From Anaerolineaceae bacterium (GTDB lineage Bacteria > Chloroflexota > Anaerolineae > Anaerolineales > Anaerolineaceae), in assembly GCA_003446605.1 (NCBI GenBank), contig DMDF01000174.1, positions 1 through 43,102 of the forward strand: 43,102 nt of DNA, written 5' to 3'. Of this stretch, positions 10,701 through 17,130 are shown one piece after another. The notes beneath the pieces were generated by a model, which was given only the letters and a program-made list of their open reading frames with translations, was not told the DNA's origin and searched no databases. Position numbers and translations under genes: made by a program. Every line of letters starts with the position of its first letter. The first letter of the stretch is position 1.

Positions 10701-11288
10701 TAGGTAATCAACACCAATAGAATCGCTGAATTGAAAGAAATTAATGACTGTCCGGTCGCCATAATATCGAAATTCCTCCGAGATCGCTTTCTGGATGAAT
10801 TCTTCAACCGGCAAATCCCGCCAATAGATTTTCTCTGTAGATGGTAGAAGCATATATTCAAAATAATCGGGCAGTGAATATGCGGGAATGCCCCCATGAA
10901 TTCTTATAGAAGTAACATAGATGTCTGTTCCAGGATAATCGAATTTTTCTAGACCAAGTTTCCCAATGATTGAGATAAATGATTTATGCCAGTCATGGTT
11001 GTACAGTTGCTGCTTATTTTGTACACCAATGGATTGGCTGAAAGCGTCCCAGAAACCTTTTTCTGTGTTGATGGATGCGAATTCTGCCATTAATGTAACA
11101 AAAGTAAGCTTATATTCTGTTTTTAAGACTCGAGTTGCCTTATTCAATCCCTGCGTTTTTATTAAAGTCTTAACTAGATCACCAATAGATTGAATTTCTG
11201 TTTCATCCAGCGGAATCTCGCCAAGCAAGCGGATATGCCCAAGGTATGACCTTAGATACGTTTCCCAACCTTCTAATGTTTTTTGCAT
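7710..11288 (-). CDS. druH: DruH-like large protein of a two-gene (type III Druantia-like) operon
   Basis: A 1192-residue soluble protein without a catalytic motif I recognise. The N-terminal 150 residues are helical and end in a conserved-looking stretch (IRIHGGIPAYSLPDYFEYML, 129-148). The middle (about 400-900) is rich in beta strands with repeated Trp/aromatic patterns, consistent with Ig-like or other beta-sandwich domains. The extreme C-terminus has a likely zinc knuckle (C1140, C1143, C1150, with H1158 and H1163). Type III Druantia is known to consist of only druH and druE in this order and of about these sizes, and the 31-nt spacing to the DruE-like helicase supports one operon. A strong Shine-Dalgarno (AGGGGAGG at 11293-11300, minus strand) fixes the ATG at 11288. 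The name is inferred mainly from synteny and size; I could not compare sequences. Confidence 0.65.
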   Translation of the reverse strand: MQKTLEGWETYLRSYLGHIRLLGEIPLDETEIQSIGDLVKTLIKTQGLNKATRVLKTEYKLTFVTLMAEFASINTEKGFWDAFSQSIGVQNKQQLYNHDWHKSFISIIGKLGLEKFDYPGTDIYVTSIRIHGGIPAYSLPDYFEYMLLPSTEKIYWRDLPVEEFIQKAISEEFRYYGDRTVINFFQFSDSIGVDYLKASQQMVKGIKEKGFFEPIPEMSLPAYVVDAYEEFLHRKMEERPGESAPGVLLSCYERTITLTLPKSLISPTLAENDLLWKIFIPSSGYTEEIPVRLIRAGINVFTSEDQFQLLEPAKEIILSLISKGKANQEEMVHRIWKIPVFPNAGKSPLVLWQNIQDQPTLLCWRQKIPAEMLAVLLPAECYIHVDGEENRLGEFGQLQDAFSDWKLEVWDFTKADYILVEKDTDFPWPAIPIKAKSPEITFAGCEPFSRDKDPDGSLLFVNQIPSLQFPCQKDSTNLDKWRVTLTSEGIEHSLNATFTLKEAREQINFNENHSVLNISKFFKESPIIGSYKAEIKGPLGFEQILKFRLWPNLTVLNLPNSIEAKSEDKIDFTIASTLEFECERQTDQENVSIEKTVGLYKVSIPLTVERIDLYLTTRTKAGIPIRVPIYLAIPSVKWMVGGISAITRMEVGWHHHEFSIALDLLLQAQQPYLHLKVYGQEVDRGRSRLILCDPTQPENEVQVINPKSNNLDTQTINFDLSGIKNNLGYFFEISIFQLKAEISYAQKNDPLVLSLVALKRALKITDVDLVELSRDDLRYQLTWKEEYPLRNRRALIWSVWQPWADPIELRIPDDAKGLFEFSGFSLPPSHYRVAFYTAYPGEEKRKDIPREGFHDVKKVDAQVKLKEITQKFGSEGEDIFLLHFTLACIYHSMSDEGNFQQEITWCRQHFTSASISKAINFYNWLDITDSLTQKATAMKMRQPEMLEALFNNYEKDNPIRKRYIQILTAIKIDFQNLQIAWLLLKNSNEPLLEFRSFNSLLSNEDKEIVGITLNWIDKGRLSIGNAVEILVKNPNFSLDNLEMYKSQNPLANVLIKKILDQCEDLAGYIKRGYFLSTEVGTGTIVKVLGKNREEIDYLREGEGDGFLIVALHDEISGEIVEIDLEKRTIHFLDAERLFICTKCNQFVSACQEKVVNEHNKISHRGIGPAFRPIQSTTIDLKNAPIIKCNRAI

Positions 11289-11342
11289 GCTGCCTCCCCT
11301 GTTTTGTGCTCTAGGTCAGATTTAATTGTTCAGGCTATTCTC

Positions 11343-11593
11343 CTAAGGGTGTTTTTGCGTTCCGGTAATACATCGCAGGTTGGCATCTTCCTTGGATTCC
11401 AGCAATAGAAAGTCCGTGTAGTCGTGCTGGGTGAATTCAAAGCCTCATCCTTTTCATCTAAAGTGCGTTTGGTGAAGTTGGTGTGGTTTTCAAGGACGAT
11501 ATTCGCTGGTCCGTTTTCATCAGTGAAAAAGCGCCAGCCGACGTTTTTCATTTTTTCGTTGATCTTGATTTTTGTCTTGATTTCTGATGGCAT
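11343..11593 (-). pseudogene. N-terminal fragment of a type I restriction HsdR-like subunit, frameshifted
   Basis: The first frame begins at ATG 11593 with a sequence typical of the extreme N-terminus of type I R subunits and related PD-(D/E)XK proteins: a KIKINEKMKNVGWRFF helix, then DENGPANIVLEN. After DEKDE the other frame (-1) continues the family pattern as GFEFTQHDYTDFLLLESKED, matching the 'DFLLL..K' core strand of the HsdR nuclease domain; it stops at 11343-11345. The lesion is a single missing base near 11443-11448. The rest of the roughly 1000-residue HsdR protein, and any HsdM or HsdS, is absent. It is thus a short relic of an earlier restriction locus left between the DruH-like operon and its putative promoter. 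As the frame ends 54 nt before the DruH-like start, its transcript could serve as leader for that operon. Confidence 0.65.
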
Positions 11594-11656
11594 GGTTAAG
11601 AATTCCCTCCAGAGTTATGATGCGCTGTTTTTAGTATATGCTTTTTGTGGGATTTT

Positions 11657-11856
11657 TCAAAATGAAGAATGAAAGCCATCTTGGCTTTCCTGTTTCTTGA
11701 TCCATTCATGAAAGGTATCTTTTCGGAACCGCCAATGTTTACCGATTTTAAATCCGGGAATGACCTTATCCTGGGCGAGTTTATATACTGTGGATCGTGA
11801 TAGTCTTAAAAGGCTGCAACCTCATCGGCATTTAAGAATTCATTTGTTTCGGTCAT
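11657..11856 (-). pseudogene. Excisionase/MerR-type HTH (helix-turn-helix 17) protein, one-base frameshift
   Basis: From ATG 11856 the frame reads MTETNEFLNADEVAAF and stops; one base later it continues as RLSRSTVYKLAQDKVIPGF, then KIGKHWRFRKDTFHEWI and a stop at 11657-11659. Joined, this is a complete HTH_17 (excisionase family, AlpA/Xis-like) DNA-binding domain of about 65 residues with the usual wing 'K.G..WRF.K..'. Restoring one T in the T4 run (plus-strand A run at 11808-11811) rebuilds the frame. Such proteins act as excisionases or as small regulators beside restriction and other defence loci. It is followed by the HsdR fragment, so both may be relics of one restriction locus. A homopolymer sequencing error would make it an intact gene instead. 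Confidence 0.75.
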
Positions 11857-11903
11857 AAAAACCCCGCAATTCACTAAAAACTATTATCCCAGATACTCCA
11901 ATT

Positions 11904-11909
11904 ATTATA
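11904..11909 (-). promoter_or_regulatory. Probable -10 box for the leftward HTH-HsdR relic-DruHE transcript
   Basis: A perfect TATAAT on the minus strand, about 48 nt before the start of the HTH relic. A TTGAAT lies upstream at a long 19-nt spacing, so the -35 match is weak. It would drive the relics and, because no terminator is seen, possibly the DruHE-like operon. It is divergent from the promoter at 11953-11981. Confidence 0.4.
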
Positions 11910-11952
11910 GCATTCGCAAGAAAAAACAATTCAAGTAAGGTTTTAATTTTCG

Positions 11953-11981
11953 TTGATAGCAATTTGGGTTAATTATATAAT
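11953..11981 (+). promoter_or_regulatory. Sigma-70-type promoter of the 1116-aa gene
   Basis: TTGATA (11953-11958), a 17-nt spacer and TATAAT (11976-11981). A start about seven bases later leaves a leader of roughly 34 nt before the ATG at 12022. This is one of the best promoter matches in the window and points away from the DruHE-like operon, giving a divergent control region between the two. Confidence 0.6.
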
Positions 11982-12021
11982 TTATAAGTATTTCGTCTTT
12001 TAGTAATAAGGGTTCAGAATA

Positions 12022-15000
12022 ATGAATAGACAGGGAAGCAATAAAAAAGATATCTCAAGATCAGAAGAATCTGCTTTTTCTCCCTCTGAGTTCATGCGCT
12101 ATCGTCATCCTGACTTGTTTTCAGATTCAGTGATTGATCAATCGACAAGTCTTTCTCGAGAAGTATTTGAATATTGTTTAGATACTTTAACAAACCGAAA
12201 GCAAGAACTAGAATTTGAATATTTCTGTAGAAAATTAGCAGAAAAAGAAATATGCCCTAATCTAATTCCACAAACAGGTCCAATTGGCGGTGGGGATAGT
12301 CAAGTTGATGCTGAGACTTACCCTGTATCTGATATGACAGCTCTTTGCTGGTATGAGGGAATTGGTCGTGAGGCAAGTTCTGAACGTTGGGCATTTGCGT
12401 TTAGCGCAACAAAGAGTTGGAAACCAAAAGTTGATTCCGATATTGAAAAAATTGTAAATACTCAAAGAGATTATCAGTTGGCGTACTTTATTACGAACCA
12501 GTTTATTAAGGATAAAACAAGAGTTGAAGTAGAAAAAAACCTAAAAAATAAATATGGTATTAAAGTTCGTATATTAGATCGTAGTTGGATTGAAAAGTGC
12601 ATTTTTGAACATGATCTGCTATGGATGGCCATTGAAACTTTAAACATATCTGGATACAAAAAGGAAGATATCAAACGTATTGGCCCAAAAGACGCACAGA
12701 GGAAAGCTTGGCTAGATGAGCTAGAAAAACAGATTAATGATCCCGGTCGATACCCTGGAGTTGAATATCAAAAAGTCGAGGATTGTTATCAAGTAGCTCT
12801 GTTGGCCCGAGAATTGGAGCTTCCTCGGGTTGATGTCGAGGGGAGATTCCACAGGGCAATAGAAAATGCTGAACGTTTGAATATCAAGGAGCAGAAGTTA
12901 CATATTGTTTACAACTTCGCATGGACAGAATATTGGTGGTATGAGGATTATGAATTCTTTAATCATCTTTATGACAAGGTCGAGGAATTGGTTAAGGGGA
13001 GTACACAGGCTGACGATATTGAACTGCTCGTTAACCTATGGGAAGTACTTCATACAGCAGTAAGCAAAGGATTCATCAAGGTCGAAGATGCACAATTACA
13101 GAAGCGGGTTCAAACAATAAAAGTTGAGTTGAATAAGCTAATCAAAAACGAAGCAAGACCAAATAATGCACTCCAAGCCCAAACAAATATGCTGTTTATT
13201 GACCTAACTGAGACGCTGCTTCAAAATAAACTGACCGACCCGATATTGGAAAGATTTAAAGAGACTTTAACAAAATCAGAGGGATTATCTGAATATCCAA
13301 TTACAGCGACAGTAAAGATCATTCAAGAATTAGGTGATCTTTTTCCTGATTCTCCAAAATATGACGAACTCTTGGATGTTGTCATTGGTATAACAGAGAA
13401 AAGGACAAGTGAAGGACAAGCAGGACTGGTTTTGCTCGAGCGGGGAAAGCAGCAAATGCGTTCAGGTAAATACTATGATGCGATCAAACATATTGGACGC
13501 GCACAATTAAAGCTTGCGAAAGATGAATACAGGTCTGATTGGATTACGTCGATAGTGCTTTGTGGAATAGCATATGAAGAGGTCGGCTTGTTTTGGGCAG
13601 CTCGTGCAAACTTGCTTATGGCTACCAGCCAGGCATTTACTAATTTTTCTAAAACCGGAAATCTTAAAACCCCTACCCTGCGCTACTTGCAAAGATTGGC
13701 TTGGTTGGAAATTAAACTGGGTCGTTTTCCTTGTGCTTTATCCTGGATAGAATTATCATCACTTGTCTTTAATATGTTAGTGCTCGATGATGATTACAAC
13801 CAAAAATATCAAGATGAAAGAACCACTGAAGATCAAATACTAGCAATTTTATTAATTAAGACAGATTTTTCTGAATTGAAATCATTAATTTTTCTTCCCA
13901 GCGTTCTCAGAGAGATGGGCTTTCATACTTCATGGATGACACTCCTCTATGTTTTAGGATACGAAGATTTGCTCAGAAATGAAAATGTGATTCCCCATGA
14001 GGAGGATTCTGCTTCCGTTCGTGACTTATTTAGTAAGCTTTATGAGCAACCCGTGTGTAAAGAGTTACCAGATCACCCAGATTATTTATGTGGCTCTACA
14101 GTGAAACTTGTTTCCCCAGTTCTGGGCTGTAAAGTTGTCATCACAACGCCGAACGATAACACTGTTCTATTTTTAGCCGAAAATATTATTGGCGCTTTAG
14201 AAGCGTTTTTGGCAACAAGCTTTGACAGTGATTTAATGCCTTATCGTTCAGAATTAAATATTATTATCGAGGCATCAGATTTTTTGTCTGACCTTCCTGA
14301 ATACTTGATTAATGAAAGACGACAAGGTGAGATAGTAGTACGTTGTCCTAAGGTAATTTCCAAAAGCAATTCTACTGAGCGTACGGCTTATCGTAATTGG
14401 TTACAAAAATTAATTGTCGAGATTGCTTGCCAGATTGTAGTTATTCCCAATGTTGAATCATTTGTTGAACAAGTAATTAAAGATGAACGTAGTTTTGACC
14501 GTGCCATATTGTTCTCTGATGTCGAGTTTTCAATTTCAAACATTCTAGGCGAAAATCCTAAGATCCGTCTTTCAGACTGGAAAAAGGACGAAAAAGAAGA
14601 ATTATTTCCTCTTAGAAGAGAAACCCCATGGGATAATGACCTTCAAAGAAAAACCAAAGAAATAGAGAAAATGTCCATCCAACCAGGTGCGGGTGAAATG
14701 CCCGATTCCTTATTTGACATGAATGAATTGAGTCACAAGGACCGCAAGGTAGTTTCATTGATCAATATTCCATTATGGGATCAGGCTAAATGGTTAGGAA
14801 TGGGTTTTATGTGCATGGGAAACGAAGCTCCAATATTGGCATTAGGCTTTACAAATTCATACGCAGCAAACCAAATTTTTGCAGAGTGGCACGAAAGGCT
14901 TGGTGACGTAGACGAAAAGAATAAGCTGCGCGTGGCAATTATTACGGGAATTAACAAGATGCTCCCATACAATTACAAGGTTTTGATCTCTACCAATCTA

Positions 15001-15372
15001 ACAGAAGATGATTTTGAGGAAAATAAACTGGTCATACAAACATCACGCTGTCTTGAAATGTTTCCACAAACTCCAATAAATTTAAACAATTTTTCATCAG
15101 AGTATAAAAGAGCTGGGAAGTTTGTTTTAGTTCCAGCCATTATGGATGTTGAAAAAAACATACCTGTACCAATTGGAAACCACACATTAGGAAAATATGA
15201 TTTAGTAGTAAGGCCAGCATGGGAGATTGGCCCAAATGATCCAGATGTTATGGCAATCCACGAGGATGACGATCCGGTTATTCCGGAAGAAGTAAAGAAT
15301 GCCCCTGTTATTCGTGCATTGAAAAGATTTGAAAAACAGAAAAGTAGGAAAAGGCACAAAAAAAGTAATTAA
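12022..15372 (+). CDS. Large protein with restriction-nuclease-like N-terminus and helical-repeat body; candidate defence gene
   Basis: An 1116-residue soluble protein. Residues about 60-205 look like a PD-(D/E)XK (Mrr/restriction-type) fold: a helix ELEFEYFCRKLAEKEI, then TGPIGGGDSQVDAETY (85-100; D92, D96, E98), then the strand ERWAFAFSATK (121-131) with K131 and S128-A129-T130 where such nucleases carry [EQS]-x-K, and then a strand YQLAYFITNQF. Residues about 250-650 are Leu- and aromatic-rich helices of tetratricopeptide type (for example AKQQMRSGKYYDAI-like units near 480 and the WAARANLLMATSQAF unit near 530). The last 400 residues match nothing I know. The C-terminus is Lys/Arg-rich. 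AAGGG lies about 11 nt before the ATG; the promoter is at 11953-11981. Base composition is AT-rich like the DruHE-like genes. The nuclease reading is an inference from motif spacing; no family name is claimed. Confidence 0.7.
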   Translation: MNRQGSNKKDISRSEESAFSPSEFMRYRHPDLFSDSVIDQSTSLSREVFEYCLDTLTNRKQELEFEYFCRKLAEKEICPNLIPQTGPIGGGDSQVDAETYPVSDMTALCWYEGIGREASSERWAFAFSATKSWKPKVDSDIEKIVNTQRDYQLAYFITNQFIKDKTRVEVEKNLKNKYGIKVRILDRSWIEKCIFEHDLLWMAIETLNISGYKKEDIKRIGPKDAQRKAWLDELEKQINDPGRYPGVEYQKVEDCYQVALLARELELPRVDVEGRFHRAIENAERLNIKEQKLHIVYNFAWTEYWWYEDYEFFNHLYDKVEELVKGSTQADDIELLVNLWEVLHTAVSKGFIKVEDAQLQKRVQTIKVELNKLIKNEARPNNALQAQTNMLFIDLTETLLQNKLTDPILERFKETLTKSEGLSEYPITATVKIIQELGDLFPDSPKYDELLDVVIGITEKRTSEGQAGLVLLERGKQQMRSGKYYDAIKHIGRAQLKLAKDEYRSDWITSIVLCGIAYEEVGLFWAARANLLMATSQAFTNFSKTGNLKTPTLRYLQRLAWLEIKLGRFPCALSWIELSSLVFNMLVLDDDYNQKYQDERTTEDQILAILLIKTDFSELKSLIFLPSVLREMGFHTSWMTLLYVLGYEDLLRNENVIPHEEDSASVRDLFSKLYEQPVCKELPDHPDYLCGSTVKLVSPVLGCKVVITTPNDNTVLFLAENIIGALEAFLATSFDSDLMPYRSELNIIIEASDFLSDLPEYLINERRQGEIVVRCPKVISKSNSTERTAYRNWLQKLIVEIACQIVVIPNVESFVEQVIKDERSFDRAILFSDVEFSISNILGENPKIRLSDWKKDEKEELFPLRRETPWDNDLQRKTKEIEKMSIQPGAGEMPDSLFDMNELSHKDRKVVSLINIPLWDQAKWLGMGFMCMGNEAPILALGFTNSYAANQIFAEWHERLGDVDEKNKLRVAIITGINKMLPYNYKVLISTNLTEDDFEENKLVIQTSRCLEMFPQTPINLNNFSSEYKRAGKFVLVPAIMDVEKNIPVPIGNHTLGKYDLVVRPAWEIGPNDPDVMAIHEDDDPVIPEEVKNAPVIRALKRFEKQKSRKRHKKSN

Positions 15373-15565
15373 GCAATTATTACTGCAGATGTTTTTCGAA
15401 GAAAATCCCATTTCTGAGTTTTTCCTGGCAGAAGAAAAATAATCAATCTTCTAAAAGCATGAACGTATAGATTAATTTTCTTTCACTTCCCATCGATCTC
15501 CACCTCCTCTTCCACTTCTTCTTCCGGCAGCGCTTTTTCTTCACTCGCTCTTCTTCTGTCCTCTC

Positions 15566-15691
15566 CTAGCAGGGCATGCCCGATATACGTTCGGCGTCTC
15601 CCTCCTGCAGCGCCTGCCAACAAACATCCACATTCTCGTAGGCGATACAGCGGCAGGCGTCATAATTGATCATAGTTTTGGGAATCAGCCA
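15566..15691 (-). pseudogene. Relic of a second adenosine deaminase gene with an internal deletion
   Basis: On the minus strand a continuous frame reads WLIPKTMINYDACRCIAYEN, then VDVC, then WQALQEGDAERI before a stop at 15566-15568. The first part matches residues 70-89 of the intact adenosine deaminase encoded at 17113-18123 (WLTKAMVDTDACRRIAYENV), and the second part matches residues 213-224 of the same protein (WQALRELGAERI). The intervening 120 or so residues are missing. The match is also visible at nucleotide level, with runs such as ATTCTCGTAGGCGAT and GCAGCGCCTGCCA shared on the plus strand. This is therefore a decayed paralogue or duplicated piece of add, not a chance frame. The deletion joins two distant parts in frame. 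Confidence 0.75.
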
Positions 15692-15866
15692 CCCACTTGT
15701 GACCTCCGCTGTGATATTAGGACAAGCTGTGACTGACCAAAGTGGCTGTTAATTTGGAATGCGCTCCAAATTTCGCCAACTGATGAATGAGCCGGCGCTG
15801 GTTTGCATGGATTGGTCTCTGCCATACACCACATATTCTTGATTTTCAGGGAAAGCTGCCATTGAC

Positions 15867-15903
15867 TGTACAAATATGCATATTCCGATTGCATATTTGT
15901 ACA
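15867..15903. repeat. Perfect 14-bp inverted repeat with 9-nt spacer
   Basis: TGTACAAATATGCA (15867-15880) and its exact reverse complement TGCATATTTGTACA (15890-15903) flank TATTCCGAT. No U-run follows on either strand, so it is not a typical intrinsic terminator. A dimeric repressor operator, a recombination site or the end-pair of a lost element are all possible. No adjacent gene suggests which. Confidence 0.8.
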
Positions 15904-16068
15904 AAACACACGAAATCAACGTAGGATGAATAATTTCCTCTATCTAATTCGTGGAGTGTGCACGCAAATTTATGGAAGGATGCCCTCCTCCAACAATAGG
16001 GGAAGTTTCCTACCTAAAGCCGCCGTTGGACATTGTCAAAACAAAATTTTTTACTTTGTCTGATCATA

Positions 16069-16578
16069 TTAATCTGACGGGCTGCTCGCATCCCAAATGA
16101 GCCACGGGGAATCTTGGTCGTCCCTGATCAGGATAAAATCTTGGGTCAAAGTTCCTTCTGTATACGGAACTTTGGTGTTGTCATAATCTACCGTGTATTG
16201 AGTGGAAACCACGATCATGTTTTCTGATAGGTATTCGTCAGACCATCCCCTACTTTGAGCAAGCTCACTTCCAGTGTACCTTTCTTTCATGCGTTGCGTT
16301 TCTTTGTCCGAAACCTCAACTTTCTCCACTGTAAGGCTTATCACGCCAAACTCCCCGTTGGTTTCCTTTGTGAATGCACGTTGTTTTTCCTCGATCAGTG
16401 TGGAAATCCATGCATCATAATCGTTGTTCTTTTCAGCCTCAAGATGTTTTTTGACCACGTTTACCGCCGCATTGCCCGCACTTTTGGTGCTGCAAGCTAC
16501 GATTCCCCCGATCAGCAGGATACTCGCCAGCATCCCTAAAAATGCAATAGCCCTATGACGCTTGGCTTTCCTATTCAA
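16069..16578 (-). CDS. Small secreted lipoprotein of unknown function
   Basis: A 169-residue protein with a KR-rich start, a hydrophobic segment (residues 11-28) and a lipobox-like Cys (LLIGGIVAC, C29), so it is predicted to be exported and lipid-anchored. The mature part begins with a helix (AAVNVVKKHLEAEKNNDYDAWISTL) and has alternating strands ending in LTQDFILIRDDQDSPWLIWD. This is the plan of small NTF2-like or DUF4829-type lipoproteins, whose roles are not established. The start is a TTG at 16576-16578; it supplies the positive n-region, whereas the next Met (residue 16) would leave the signal peptide without one. It stands alone between gene-poor stretches. Confidence 0.75.
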   Translation of the reverse strand: MNRKAKRHRAIAFLGMLASILLIGGIVACSTKSAGNAAVNVVKKHLEAEKNNDYDAWISTLIEEKQRAFTKETNGEFGVISLTVEKVEVSDKETQRMKERYTGSELAQSRGWSDEYLSENMIVVSTQYTVDYDNTKVPYTEGTLTQDFILIRDDQDSPWLIWDASSPSD

Positions 16579-17112
16579 GACGTTCCGAAATTTCTCTTTT
16601 ATTGTTTTTGTACCTCCATAACGTACATTGATAGTGCCGTTTGGATGCGTATATTAAAAGTCGGGTAAGTGGATACCTTATTATAGGCTGTTCGTGATAC
16701 TCATGGTGAGATCCCTCGCGGTGCTTGGGATGACAAGAATAGAAAAATAAAGGATTCATTTTGAATTCAAGATGGAGATGGGTGGCGCATAGGGAAATGC
16801 GCCCTCTTTCTTTAGACAATTTGATGATCAGGGAAGTGAATGTTCTATTGCTAGAAGGTTACTTATGCTTATGGAGAGATGCTTCGCTTGACACTCAGAA
16901 TAACAATCCCCTCTCGGTCTTCCCCATTGCTGTTCTGACTTCTCTGTTGGATCGATAAGAATTTGAGGAATAACTTTCTTTGGAATCAATCAGGTGAATG
17001 ACAGATTCTTCAGTCGCGGCGCTCCCTCAGAATGACATGTTCTTACTATAAAAAGAATTCCCTTCGTTCCCAAGGAACCATTCCCTAAAAAACCCAAAAC
17101 TGTCACCTTCTG
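16579..17112. other. Intergenic stretch with dispersed repeats
   Basis: No supported gene. It carries one clear copy of the dispersed repeat (17001-17036), weaker related pieces near 16684-16740 and 16879-16904, and the tandem decamer that runs into the end of add. Short open frames here lack recognisable families. Confidence 0.6.
17001..17036 (-). repeat. Dispersed 36-nt repeat, copy 1
   Basis: Its reverse complement agrees with 25425-25460 at 33 of 36 positions. It starts ACAGATTCTTC and ends CTCAGAATGAC on the plus strand. Shorter variants with the same core (ATGCTTCGCTT, ATTCTTCGCTAGCGCTC) occur nearby and in the 25.4-25.6 kb stretch. It lies in intergenic DNA only. Similar short intergenic repeats are widespread in several bacterial phyla; no function is known to me. 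Confidence 0.8.
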
Positions 17113-17130
17113 TCACCTTTTGTCATCTAC
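17101..17130 (+). repeat. Tandem decamer, three units
   Basis: Three 10-nt units in a row: TGTCACCTTC, TGTCACCTTT and TGTCATCTAC. The array begins downstream of add and includes its stop codon and last codons (stop at 17113-17115), so repeat slippage would change the protein's C-terminal residues (VDDKR). Confidence 0.7.

Larger units (their letters stand above)
15373..16068. other. Gene-poor right border of the AT-rich island
   Basis: Nearly 700 nt without an intact gene. It contains an internally deleted adenosine deaminase relic (15566-15691), a pyrimidine-rich stretch at about 15490-15570 which on the minus strand would encode an acidic peptide tail (SEEKALPEEEVEEEVEIDGK, stop at 15483-15485), and a perfect inverted repeat (15867-15903). 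An open minus-strand frame of 74 codons at 15685-15909 has no recognisable family or ribosome binding site. The remainder (15904-16068) shows nothing I can interpret. Confidence 0.6.

Noticed and set aside
2684..11288. DISARM or BREX instead of Druantia
   Set aside because: DISARM needs separate DrmA and DrmB plus a methylase and a PLD protein, and BREX needs PglZ, BrxC and a methylase; none is present, and both helicase halves and DUF1998 are in one protein here.
15685..15909. Minus-strand frame of 74 codons in the gene-poor border
   Set aside because: No recognisable family, no ribosome site, and it spans the perfect inverted repeat and relic DNA.
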